Positions 53,861 through 64,000 of a stretch of DNA of 64,000 nt are shown piece after piece; position 1 is the first letter of the stretch, and every line of letters starts with the position of its first letter. The translations under genes and the position numbers were made by a program. The notes beneath the pieces are model-generated. The model worked only from the letters and a program-made list of their open reading frames with translations, was not told the origin of the DNA and ran no database searches. The stretch is from Alkaliphilus metalliredigens QYMF (GTDB taxonomy: Bacteria; Bacillota; Clostridia; Peptostreptococcales; Natronincolaceae): NCBI RefSeq assembly GCF_000016985.1, contig NC_009633.1, positions 3,453,539-3,517,538 on the forward strand. The letters run 5' to 3'.

Positions 53861-53982
53861 TTAATCTTGACGTTTTACAACCTTCTCCATCATCAATGCT
53901 ACTGCTGCTACTATACCTAACAGTGCTGTTCTACCACCTATTTTTTTTATTGATGATAGACTGGCCTATCATAGCATCCCAC
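53861..53982 (-). pseudogene. Possible remnant of a tiny membrane-type protein
   Basis: On the minus strand GTG at 53982 begins a short frame (GCYDRPVYHQ) that stops at a run of eight A. In the next frame the sequence continues as KKIGGRTALLGIVAAVALMM and EKVVKRQD before a stop at 53861. A one-base shift in the A tract would give a protein of about 38 residues with one hydrophobic helix. No clear ribosome site is seen, so this is tentative. Confidence 0.3.
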
Positions 53983-53994
53983 AGCTGCAATTCT

Positions 53995-56589
<2,595 letters not shown>

Positions 56590-56609
56590 TCATCACCCCT
56601 TTTCACCAA

Positions 56610-56637
56610 CATTATATGTGCCTGCCTTATATGTGTT
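56610..56637 (-). promoter_or_regulatory. SigK-like promoter of the large collagen-like gene
   Basis: On the minus strand CATATAATG (56610-56618) follows AC by exactly 16 bases (56635-56636, in AACA). It is 24 bases upstream of the start codon, so the leader would be short. Confidence 0.45.
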
Positions 56638-56921
56638 ACATATATGATATATTGGGAAGTTTAGCACATTCAAAACCTCTTTAGAATCAAAATAGGCCAA
56701 CAATTGAGTAGTTCTCTTTATGCTACTTATATTTTCAGTCTTCAGAATTGCAATTGTCTTTTTATGTTAGCTCAATACATCAAAAGGAACAGCCATCCAT
56801 GTTTCACATATACTATATGAGATAAGAATGCAAGATCATAAAAGCAAAGCAATCTATTGAAGTCAAATAGAAGACAATTAAGTATCAATTATAATGTGCT
56901 ACTCATATATTGTATAAAAAG

Positions 56922-57134
56922 AGCGTCTCCGACGCTTTCGCTGGATGAAACAACTAAGCGATCAACACAATTTAGAAAACTAAATTGGTTGCCTGCTTAT
57001 AGGGGACCCTAGGTCCCCTTCGACGACTGTTTCCACAGTCTGAGCACCCTCCTGAATGAGGAAGGGGAATGTTTCCCCTTTCAACCCCTGTTTTTTATAT
57101 AATAGGAAAGCACAACTTTCCTATTATATAAAAA
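56922..57134 (+). other. Cluster of six hairpins upstream of the aminotransferase gene
   Basis: Six perfect inverted repeats follow each other: AGCGTC/GACGCT (56922-56936), CAATTTAG/CTAAATTG (56968-56987), AGGGGACC/GGTCCCCT (57001-57019), GACTGT/ACAGTC (57025-57040), AAGGGGAA/TTCCCCTT (57061-57079) and a 20-bp stem at 57090-57134. The last ends 26 bases before the start codon. No known riboswitch is recognised. The rest of 56640-56920 shows nothing. Confidence 0.6.
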
Positions 57135-57160
57135 AACAGCAGAAAGGACTGAGTGAATCA

Positions 57161-58312
57161 ATGAACGATTTGTTAACTCAAATCAATCAAGTAAATATCC
57201 CCAGCTTTACTCTCTGTCGTCAAAACAATGCACTACAGAAAGAACTACTTGAATGCTTTTTACATGTTGTTGATGGGGGTATCTTTGTACTTTATGAAAA
57301 TGTAAAGGCTTTAGAAGATAAGATAGCTAGCTTTTGTCAATCTCACTATGGCATTGGTGTCGCCAGTGGGAGCGATGCCCTTGATCTATCTCTACTGGCC
57401 TGTGACATAGGTTCTGGAGATGAAGTCATCACAACCCCATTCACATTTTTTGCTACTGCCGCTTCAATCAGTAGAGTAGGTGCTAAGCCAGTTTTTGTTG
57501 ATATAGATCCTGAAACCTGGAATATTGATGCAAATTTGATAGAAGAAAAAATAACACAAAAAACCAAAGCCATCATCCCTGTTCATTTATTTGGTTGCCC
57601 GGCTGAAATGGATCTGATTACTCAAGTGGCTAAATCAAATAAGCTTAGGGTGATAGAGGATGCAGCCCAGGCCATAGGAGCCAAGTATCATGGCCAAAGG
57701 GTAGGTTCTTTTGGGGATACCGGTTGCTTTAGCTTTTTCCCAACTAAAAACTTAGGTGCTTTTGGTGATGGCGGTATGGTTGTTACCAAAAACCCTCAAA
57801 TAGCTGACCAAATAAAGCTCTTAAGAATCCATGGAGCCAAACGTAAATACTGCCATGACATACTGGGATATAATAGTAGATTAGATGAACTACAAGCAGC
57901 TATTTTAAACCTTAAATTTAAATATACTGAGCTTTGGACCCAAAGACGACGGGAAATCGCCCTATTATATAACAGTCTTTTTCAAGAACACATAAAAACG
58001 GGTAGGTTATCGGTAAAACTGCCTCAGGAACCAGACTATGCTTACCATGTGTATCATCAGTACACAATACAAACCAGTGAACGCCACCAACTACAAGACT
58101 ATTTAAGAAGCTTGGGAATTGCCTCCACAGTTTATTATCCAATTCCATTACATTTACAAAAAGTATATTCTTCCCTGGGTTACTCCCAAGGTGATTTTCC
58201 AGTATCCGAAATTGCTTGTAATGAAGTTTTATCATTACCCATGTTTCCAGAACTGACTGACGAAGAAGTTGCAATTGTTGTTGATAAAATCGCAGACTTT
58301 TTTGCAAGATAG
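57161..58312 (+). CDS. DegT/DnrJ/EryC1-type sugar aminotransferase (WbpE-like)
   Basis: This 383-residue PLP enzyme transfers an amino group to a keto-sugar nucleotide. The PLP lysine lies in FSFFPTKNLGAFGDGGMV (about residue 197); GVASGSDALDLSLLA and IEDAAQAIGAKY are the other cofactor segments. Next to a WbpA-like dehydrogenase and a Gfo/Idh-type oxidoreductase, the likely reaction is amination of a 3-keto-UDP-GlcNAc uronate, as for WbpE; specificity is inferred. ATG at 57161 is the first start after the hairpin cluster; AAAGGA is 12 bases away, somewhat far. An upstream in-frame stretch overlaps the hairpins and is rejected. Confidence 0.85.
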   Translation: MNDLLTQINQVNIPSFTLCRQNNALQKELLECFLHVVDGGIFVLYENVKALEDKIASFCQSHYGIGVASGSDALDLSLLACDIGSGDEVITTPFTFFATAASISRVGAKPVFVDIDPETWNIDANLIEEKITQKTKAIIPVHLFGCPAEMDLITQVAKSNKLRVIEDAAQAIGAKYHGQRVGSFGDTGCFSFFPTKNLGAFGDGGMVVTKNPQIADQIKLLRIHGAKRKYCHDILGYNSRLDELQAAILNLKFKYTELWTQRRREIALLYNSLFQEHIKTGRLSVKLPQEPDYAYHVYHQYTIQTSERHQLQDYLRSLGIASTVYYPIPLHLQKVYSSLGYSQGDFPVSEIACNEVLSLPMFPELTDEEVAIVVDKIADFFAR

Positions 58313-58351
58313 CTTTTTAATCATAGATGAAACAAAAAGAGGTGTAATATA

Positions 58352-59659
58352 ATGAATCATATATTGAAAGAAAAGATAACAAAGAAAAATGCCCATATTT
58401 GTGTTATTGGTTTAGGTTATGTTGGTTTACCCTTGGCAATTGAGTCCGCAAAAACAGGCTTTTCGGTTACCGGTATTGATCATAATCAAAACCGCGTTCA
58501 ACAAGTTAATAATGGTGAGAATTATATTTTGGATACAAAAGATAAAGAACTTGAGGAGCTGATTTCATCGGGGAAGCTTAGGGCAGAAACTAATTATTCT
58601 TCTGTAAAAGATGTGGATATTATTGTTGTTTGTGTTCCCACAGGGTTAACCCAAAATCTAACTCCGGATCTTCAACATATCGAAAATGTTGCACACAATA
58701 TTGTCAGTATTTTAAAAAAGGGACAATTAATATGTATCGAGTCTACTATATATCCAGGCACTACCGAAGAAATAATTCTACCGATATTAGAAACCTCAGG
58801 TTTAGTGGTGGAAAAAGACTTCTATTTATGCCATTCACCCGAGAGAGTTGATCCAGGTAATCAAAACTTCATGACTAAAAATATTAACAAGGTTGTGGGT
58901 GGAATCGGTCCCCAATCACTTGATGTGGCAGAATGTTTTTATGAACAGTTTATTGAGCATGTGGTCTCTGTCTCGAATGTTAAGGTGGCAGAAATGTCCA
59001 AGGTTCATGAAAATACTTTTCGGGCCATCAACATCGCCTTAGTTAATGAGCTGGCTCTCCTATGTGATAAAATGGATATTAGTGTATGGGAAGTTTTGGA
59101 TGCTGCTTTCACAAAGCCTTTTGGTATTATGGCCTTTTATCCTGGTCCTGGTGTAGGTGGTCACTGTATTCCCATTGATCCCCATTATCTAGAGTGGAAG
59201 GCTCGTGAATACAATTTTATTACCAAATTTATTGGTATAGCAGGGGAAATAAACAGGAGGATGCCTGAATTTGTGAGAGAAAAAGTATTACGTGGGCTTA
59301 ATGCAATTGGCATCGCACCCTCTAAATCCAAAGTACTGATTCTTGGTATGGCCTATAAAAAAGATACCCCTGATTGTAGAGAGTCTCCTGTCATCTCAAT
59401 AGTAGAGTTGCTACTAAAAGACGGTATCGATATTTCCTACCACGATCCTTATGTGGATCAAATTGAAATTGCATCTCAAGTGTTACAATCAGTTCCCCTC
59501 AATAAAATTACTATCCAAGGTGTAGATATTGTGTTAATTGCCACTGACCATTCTAAAATAGATTATCATTGGCTTGTTAAAACGGCAGAGAAGATTATTG
59601 ATACGCGAAATATCACAAAGAACATTCCAGATCGAGAAAACAACGTCATTCTTATGTAA
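58352..59659 (+). CDS. Nucleotide-sugar dehydrogenase (UDP-GlcNAc 6-dehydrogenase, WbpA-like)
   Basis: This 435-residue enzyme oxidises the C6 of a UDP-sugar to the uronic acid in two NAD-dependent steps. The Rossmann motif GLGYVGLPLAIE lies near residue 20. The catalytic cysteine is in GPGVGGHCIPIDPHYL, and the C-terminal domain has LGMAYKKDTPDCRESP. Length and the HCIPIDP motif are closer to UDP-GlcNAc dehydrogenases (WbpA) than to UDP-glucose dehydrogenases. It follows the aminotransferase by 39 bases, with AAAGAGGTG before the ATG. Confidence 0.88.
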   Translation: MNHILKEKITKKNAHICVIGLGYVGLPLAIESAKTGFSVTGIDHNQNRVQQVNNGENYILDTKDKELEELISSGKLRAETNYSSVKDVDIIVVCVPTGLTQNLTPDLQHIENVAHNIVSILKKGQLICIESTIYPGTTEEIILPILETSGLVVEKDFYLCHSPERVDPGNQNFMTKNINKVVGGIGPQSLDVAECFYEQFIEHVVSVSNVKVAEMSKVHENTFRAINIALVNELALLCDKMDISVWEVLDAAFTKPFGIMAFYPGPGVGGHCIPIDPHYLEWKAREYNFITKFIGIAGEINRRMPEFVREKVLRGLNAIGIAPSKSKVLILGMAYKKDTPDCRESPVISIVELLLKDGIDISYHDPYVDQIEIASQVLQSVPLNKITIQGVDIVLIATDHSKIDYHWLVKTAEKIIDTRNITKNIPDRENNVILM

Positions 59660-59662
59660 TCG

Positions 59663-59715
59663 TATAAGTAAAAAGAGAACCCCTTGTGAAAACAGGAGTT
59701 CTCTTTTTACTTATA
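59663..59715. terminator. Bidirectional terminator
   Basis: An 18-bp perfect stem (59663-59680 and 59698-59715, with AAAAAGAGAAC on the left arm) has a 17-base loop. It reaches the stop codon of the convergent gene at 59711. Confidence 0.8.
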
Positions 59716-60130
59716 TAGTATCTATGATTAAAAAAGTCGGATTGCTTTTGATGTATTTAATGTCCTTATTTTTTAATCTAATATAAATACCATAATTATC
59801 CCTTTCCTTTAAACGCCACTTTTTTTCAAAGCCTGTCATATCAATGATGATTTCTTCCTGCCCCGGGGCGCATTTTAGGATTTGTTTTTCTTTAGAACGA
59901 AGAGGAAAATCGCCTTTCTTCATGGCTTTCTCGCTCCACCCTGTTGTAATCTCCTTTATATACACAGTGGTGGATGTTGAAAATGACAAAAGTGGTACGT
60001 GAAGGACCATGGAAGTGACATTCATATCACGGGGGATGCCCGCTAAATTAAAAGAAACAAATAATTTATCTTTTTTTATAAACATCCTGCTAGGTAGAAA
60101 GAACATTTTCTTCTCTAGAGAGATCAACAT
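59711..60130 (-). CDS. Small beta-rich protein, DNRLRE-like
   Basis: This 139-residue protein lacks signal peptide and membrane helices. The arrangement FVSFNLAGIPRDMNVTSMVLHVPLLS followed by VYIKEITTGWSEKAM and IIIDMTGFEKKW resembles the DNRLRE-type beta-sandwich found in surface proteins, where a linear domain reads 'SxLxFDLSxIP...A.L.L' and then 'W.E'. That match is by eye. The gene is alone on the minus strand, 79 bases from the glycosyltransferase gene upstream, and may be a structural spore-surface protein. Confidence 0.55.
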   Translation of the reverse strand: MLISLEKKMFFLPSRMFIKKDKLFVSFNLAGIPRDMNVTSMVLHVPLLSFSTSTTVYIKEITTGWSEKAMKKGDFPLRSKEKQILKCAPGQEEIIIDMTGFEKKWRLKERDNYGIYIRLKNKDIKYIKSNPTFLIIDTI

Positions 60131-60209
60131 AAATCACCTTCCTTCACTTAAAATCATGGTTACAACTACCTGCTATAGTGCAAGATTTGTTTTGTCATCA
60201 CCCCTTACA

Positions 60210-61193
60210 CTACAATTGAGAATAAATAGATAGTAATTTATTTACCACGACAGTTCTTTCATGAACCTGCTCAACATACTTCCTTCCTTTAACACCCAAA
60301 CGTTTCCTTTCGCTTAGACTTTCCAATAACATTTTTATTTTTTCCTTCACATTATCAGGATTTCCATTGACGATAGGTAGATTAGGCGGAAACTTATTAA
60401 CTAGATCCGGGCGTATAAAAGTAATGACCGGTTTTCCCAGTGCCATAGATTCAACACTTAAAAGCCCGTATGAACCACATCGGATTTGGTCCACAATGAT
60501 ATCTGCTTCTTTATAAAGGGTAACCACCTGCTCATGACTCATTTTTTCTATCCGTCTATAGTCAAAGTCGTGGGTAGACCTTAATTCATCAATTGCCTTT
60601 TCGATAAAGGCAGTCCCCTTAAAGTCTGGATTTGTTGGTGCGTGTAATATGAGAGGTCTTTTTTTTCCTACATTGGGATAGGATGGCGAAAATTTACCTA
60701 GGTCAATGGCTAAAGGTAAAACATGTACTTTTTGATAATACTTTTCTACATAGGGTAGCACTTCATAGTCCTGAACAATGGCTTGGGATATATATTTTGA
60801 AATAATTGATAGCTTCCGATGAATTTCTTCATTAGAGGGGGAATCCCCTGTATAAACATAGGGATTATTCAATCGAGCCATGTCATGAAAGCGTACATCA
60901 TTTCCCCAGTGATGCATAATGACTTTTTTACCTTTACGTTTAATCCATTTTAAATCTTTAAACTGTCCCGATATAGTACTAGCATAATGATAATGGAACA
61001 GATCATAGAAGTTAAGAATATGCTTAAAATCTTTGCGTAACTCAACAGCATCGGTGTTAATAAGATGATCCTGATAGCCTAAATAAGAATGAAAAGTATT
61101 ATATCCAACAGCTATATTTCCTTTTTTCTTTAGGGCACCACATAAAATTCCCATTTGTCCAGCAATCTCTATAATACCGTGGAAAACCTTCAT
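60210..61193 (-). CDS. Glycosyltransferase (GT4-like, GT-B fold)
   Basis: This 327-residue protein has a GT-B outline. The N-terminal half has FHGIIEIAGQMGILCGALKKKG, a start typical of GT4 proteins from spore and capsule clusters. The C-terminal half has VDQIRCGSYGLLSVESMALGKPVITF, the nucleotide-sugar E-x7-E region. The ATG at 61193 overlaps the epimerase stop (ATGA) and follows GAGGAGG. Donor and acceptor are not known. Confidence 0.82.
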   Translation of the reverse strand: MKVFHGIIEIAGQMGILCGALKKKGNIAVGYNTFHSYLGYQDHLINTDAVELRKDFKHILNFYDLFHYHYASTISGQFKDLKWIKRKGKKVIMHHWGNDVRFHDMARLNNPYVYTGDSPSNEEIHRKLSIISKYISQAIVQDYEVLPYVEKYYQKVHVLPLAIDLGKFSPSYPNVGKKRPLILHAPTNPDFKGTAFIEKAIDELRSTHDFDYRRIEKMSHEQVVTLYKEADIIVDQIRCGSYGLLSVESMALGKPVITFIRPDLVNKFPPNLPIVNGNPDNVKEKIKMLLESLSERKRLGVKGRKYVEQVHERTVVVNKLLSIYSQL

Positions 61194-62137
61194 CGAATTT
61201 TTTCCTCCTCTAGCCATTTGAAGGTTTTTTCCAGCCCTTCAGAAAGAGAATGATTAATTCTCCACTGCAATTCCATTTGAATTTTCAAAGAATCTATATT
61301 TCGTCTTGCTACGATATCAACGGGCCGCTTTCCCTTAAACGCCTTTAGATTTTGTGTGGATCCTGTCACTGTCTTTATTTCCTTTGCTAGCTTAATAATT
61401 GGCGTTTCCATTCCTGTCCCAACATTATAGACCTGACCGATAGCTTCCTCATTTATGGTAACAAGTAAAAATGCGTCTAGTGCATCTTCGATAAAGGTAA
61501 AATCCCGAGTTTGGTGTCCATCACCATAAATCACTAGGGGTTCATTTTTTTCCACAGCTTCAAAAAACTTAGCGACTACTCCACAATAAGGATTTGATGA
61601 AGTTTGGCCGGGACCATAAACGTTAGACAGACGCAATACTGTCACCGGAAGCTGATACATATGATAGTAAACACTACAATAATGCTCAGTGGAAAACTTA
61701 CTAGCTGCATAGGGCAAACTAATCTTATAATAATCTTCTGTTGTGGGAATGTTCGCTGCATCACCATAGATGGAGGTAGTGGAAGCATAAACAAACCGCT
61801 TTAAATTGGAACCGTAAATTTTAGCACTTTGGAGCAATAAAAACCCACCTAGCAAATTGGTATGAAAATCCAGATCCAGATCATCAACAGACTTCAAAAT
61901 ATTGGAACAGGCCAAATGAAAAACATACTCTACCTTTGGTATAATATTTTTTAATACTTTTTTATTTGTTATACTGTCTTCAATAAAAGTGATTTTAGGA
62001 GAGATGGGAATCGCTTCCCTCCGTCCCGTGGATAAATCATCAATTACATAGATGTGCTGGCTCAAGGGTAGGATTTTTCTTATCAGTTGCGAACCAATAA
62101 AGCCAGCACCACCAGTTACTAATACATTGCCAAACAT
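61190..62137 (-). CDS. NAD-dependent sugar epimerase/dehydratase
   Basis: This 315-residue short-chain dehydrogenase of the extended type has GGAGFIGSQL at the start. A catalytic Tyr-Lys pair lies in YAASKFSTEHY (about residue 147) and the family loop is RLSNVYGPGQ. It acts on a nucleotide sugar, most likely as a C4 epimerase. The ATG at 62137 follows GAGGAGGGG by nine bases, and an adjacent GTG is rejected. It is 21 bases after the CgeB-like gene and overlaps the glycosyltransferase gene, so the three act together. Confidence 0.88.
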   Translation of the reverse strand: MFGNVLVTGGAGFIGSQLIRKILPLSQHIYVIDDLSTGRREAIPISPKITFIEDSITNKKVLKNIIPKVEYVFHLACSNILKSVDDLDLDFHTNLLGGFLLLQSAKIYGSNLKRFVYASTTSIYGDAANIPTTEDYYKISLPYAASKFSTEHYCSVYYHMYQLPVTVLRLSNVYGPGQTSSNPYCGVVAKFFEAVEKNEPLVIYGDGHQTRDFTFIEDALDAFLLVTINEEAIGQVYNVGTGMETPIIKLAKEIKTVTGSTQNLKAFKGKRPVDIVARRNIDSLKIQMELQWRINHSLSEGLEKTFKWLEEEKIR

Positions 62138-62158
62138 CACAGTAATCCCCTCCTCTGG

Positions 62159-63160
62159 TTACATATTTCCTAGCTTTTGTTCTATTATCCGCTCTAATTT
62201 TGGCCAAATTTTATTGATATGCTGTTCATAAGTGTATTGCTCCATTACTTTCCGCCGAGCATTGGCCCCTATTTCATGCCTTAATTCTGGTCGATTGAGA
62301 TAGTATCGAACCAAATCAATGGTTTCTTCTGGGGAACTGGTCAGGAGAACCTCTTTTTTATCTTTAAAAAGTGCTGTCATTGCTTGGGTTCGACTGGCAA
62401 TCATAAAAGCACCGGAACCTAGTATCTCAAATGTACGCTGTGTCACCTGATCCATGGCATTCTGTACACCTAAAACAATCTTTGATGAGCGATAAATAGA
62501 GCCAGACTTCCCATACAAAAGATGTCCTTGAAGCCAATCCCGGGGGATCTTTTTTCCAAACTCCTTTGCTATCAATGCTTCATCCTTTCGCCAACCTGTG
62601 CCCCAAATATGTGCCTTTTCCCCTATTTGAACTAGAGGAAATAATAAGTGTCGAAGGCTTTCAAAACGGTAGGTTTTTTTAAAAAGATGTGTGGCACCAA
62701 CAAAAGAAATATCGTATATCTCTTTTTCATTTTTTTTCTTTTCAGGAAACATACGGGGGTTAAATGCAAAATTTAAATAACTAGAAGGAATACCTAGTTT
62801 CTCATATTTTTTAATACAATCTGGATGAATGGTCCACACAAAATCAGGTCTAGTCCGTTTTACATATGGAAGTGACCAGCTTGTGTGATTAATAAGATCT
62901 TCTGTGGCCCAATACAGGTGAAACAAACAGTACTTTTTACATAATCCAGATATTTTATCTGCAAAAGGGGAAAAAAGCCTACGATTATAGCCTACGGTAA
63001 TGAGGATATCTGGCTTGAAATATGAAATCCCCGCTTCTATCTCTTCAGGTACCCATGAGGACTGATACATTATTTCATGGCCCATTTGGGCTAATGAATC
63101 ACCTAGTGTGTTTATACAATATGTCCGGTGATCCAGAAAAAAAATTTTATAAGTCTTCAT
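62159..63160 (-). CDS. CgeB-like spore glycosyltransferase
   Basis: This 333-residue protein fits the CgeB family: IFFLDHRTYCINTLGDSLAQMGHE, then ISFVGATHLFKKTYRFESL and, in the C-terminal half, VTQRTFEILGSGAFMIASRTQAMTALF with PEETIDLVRYYLNRPELR. In Bacillus, CgeB adds sugars to the spore crust. The gene heads a tight minus-strand set with the epimerase and GT4-like genes, 85 bases after the oxidoreductase gene. Confidence 0.85.
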   Translation of the reverse strand: MKTYKIFFLDHRTYCINTLGDSLAQMGHEIMYQSSWVPEEIEAGISYFKPDILITVGYNRRLFSPFADKISGLCKKYCLFHLYWATEDLINHTSWSLPYVKRTRPDFVWTIHPDCIKKYEKLGIPSSYLNFAFNPRMFPEKKKNEKEIYDISFVGATHLFKKTYRFESLRHLLFPLVQIGEKAHIWGTGWRKDEALIAKEFGKKIPRDWLQGHLLYGKSGSIYRSSKIVLGVQNAMDQVTQRTFEILGSGAFMIASRTQAMTALFKDKKEVLLTSSPEETIDLVRYYLNRPELRHEIGANARRKVMEQYTYEQHINKIWPKLERIIEQKLGNM

Positions 63161-63245
63161 ACATTTCTCTCCTTTAGAAGAGTCTCTCTTGATAAAAACG
63201 TAACCCTATTTTATATTTATTTATGATTTTTCCTTAGATAAAATG

Positions 63246-64000
63246 TTACAAGGTCACTGCCTTCTGATCTCGATTGGATAAATAGATGGCCTCAATCAAT
63301 GCCAAAGACTTTCTTCCAGCCCTACCATCAACTAAAGGACTTTCTCCTTTTGTAATGGCATTAATCACATTTTCATAATACGCATCATGACCAAAACCAT
63401 AAACCGAATCAGTGTGGGCAACAGGTCTACTAACAATCAACTCTATTTCTTTATCACTAAATTTCCAGTATAGTATTTCATTAACCGCAATACCACCAAC
63501 ACGAACAGTCCCTTTTTCTCCTATAATTGTGATTGAGCCTTCAAAATTCTTGGGGTAGGTCAGCATCGAAACATTAATCGTCGCAATGCATCCTGAATCA
63601 AACTTAATCATAGCAGCCCCTGTATCCTCAGCCTCTATCTTTCTTGCTAATGTGTCTGTTTGAGCCATTACCGATGTGACTGGCCCACCAAACCATTGAA
63701 CAAGGTCTACATAGTGGGAAGCTTGGTTGCAAAACGCACCTCCATCTAAAGCCCAGGTTCCCCGCCAGTCTGCCAGATCGTAATATGCTTGGGGACGTGA
63801 CCAAAATACATTGGCAACAATCATATAGAGTTTCCCGAAACGTCCATTATCAATGGCCTTCTTGACCATCTGAATTGAAGGATTTAAGCGATTTTGCAAT
63901 ACGACAAAAAGTCTAACACCATTTTCATCACAAGCTTCAATTAGTTTATCTGCATCAGTTAGCTTGACCCCCATGGGTTTTTCCGTTAGAACATGTTTTC
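63246..64000 (-). CDS. Gfo/Idh/MocA-family oxidoreductase (WbpB-like), 5' end outside window
   Basis: The frame is open to the right edge of the window, so the N-terminal NAD-binding domain is cut off; about 250 residues are seen. The EKP motif (HVLTEKPMGVKL) lies at the edge, and the C-terminal domain has DLADWRGTWALDGGAFCNQASHYVDLVQWFGG with the family's catalytic histidine. WbpB-type members oxidise C3 of UDP-GlcNAc uronate, which would link the WbpA-like and WbpE-like enzymes nearby. That role is inferred from context. Confidence 0.82.
   Translation of the reverse strand, partial: KHVLTEKPMGVKLTDADKLIEACDENGVRLFVVLQNRLNPSIQMVKKAIDNGRFGKLYMIVANVFWSRPQAYYDLADWRGTWALDGGAFCNQASHYVDLVQWFGGPVTSVMAQTDTLARKIEAEDTGAAMIKFDSGCIATINVSMLTYPKNFEGSITIIGEKGTVRVGGIAVNEILYWKFSDKEIELIVSRPVAHTDSVYGFGHDAYYENVINAITKGESPLVDGRAGRKSLALIEAIYLSNRDQKAVTL

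Noticed and set aside
57056-57160. Aminotransferase start at 57056
   Set aside because: The 35 extra residues overlap two perfect hairpins and match nothing in the family; the family-type N-terminus begins at 57161.

Overview
The window reads as chromosome of an anaerobic, spore-forming, low-GC Gram-positive bacterium of the class Clostridia. An Alkaliphilus-like relative is my best guess, by inference only. The evidence is a methylaspartate-type glutamate fermentation operon, three tRNA-sensing T-box leaders, a glycine riboswitch, YheC/YheD-type ATP-grasp proteins linked to spores, collagen-like (BclA-type) proteins and a CgeB-like spore glycosyltransferase. No tRNA, rRNA, CRISPR array or prophage was seen.

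Left part (1-22.5 kb): housekeeping nitrogen and amino-acid metabolism. It begins with the 3' end of an alanyl-tRNA editing gene, followed by an IS200/IS605 element (tnpA, tnpB, probable omega RNA). Next come an AEC-family permease, a large glutamate synthase subunit with no small subunit beside it, and an ACT-domain/UPF0210 gene pair behind a glycine riboswitch. The ilvN-ilvC-ilvD-ilvB operon (minus) and ilvA (plus) diverge, each behind a T-box that reads best as isoleucine (AUC). A collagen-like protein with a glycosyltransferase downstream and an aspartate kinase with a short attenuator leader close this part.

Middle (22.7-36.7 kb): a minus-strand operon in the order gntR, glmS, glmE, mal, mesaconase alpha and beta, citD, citE, citF, citG. 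Together these convert glutamate to 3-methylaspartate, mesaconate, citramalate, then acetate and pyruvate. The glutamate mutase reactivase glmL and the lyase-activating citC and citX are absent from the operon. A 16-bp palindrome and a cre-like palindrome lie upstream. A second acetolactate synthase pair behind a third T-box, and a UPF0371 protein, follow.

Right part (36.9-64 kb): an accessory region that looks devoted to the spore surface. It holds five YheC/YheD-type ATP-grasp proteins of two subtypes, another ATP-grasp enzyme, a MurF-like ligase without its UDP-substrate domain, and a D,D-carboxypeptidase-fold protein without a signal peptide. Around them are a CAP-domain protein, three small HMA-like proteins without metal-binding cysteines, a Cys-rich protein, a DUF3794-like protein, an 863-residue collagen-like protein and a second collagen-linked glycosyltransferase that is frameshifted. 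Several of these genes are preceded by AC-N15/17-(C/A)ATAnnnT(A/G), which resembles promoters of the mother-cell sigma factor SigK. The last 7 kb is a nucleotide-sugar and glycosylation cluster (WbpE-, WbpA- and WbpB-like enzymes, an epimerase, two glycosyltransferases) that plausibly makes a 2,3-diamino-uronic acid sugar for the spore surface.

The most novel unit is 38.2-48.5 kb. It is a probable mother-cell peptide-ligation system combining ATP-grasp enzymes, a truncated Mur ligase and a non-secreted D,D-peptidase-fold protein. Its product cannot be told from sequence.
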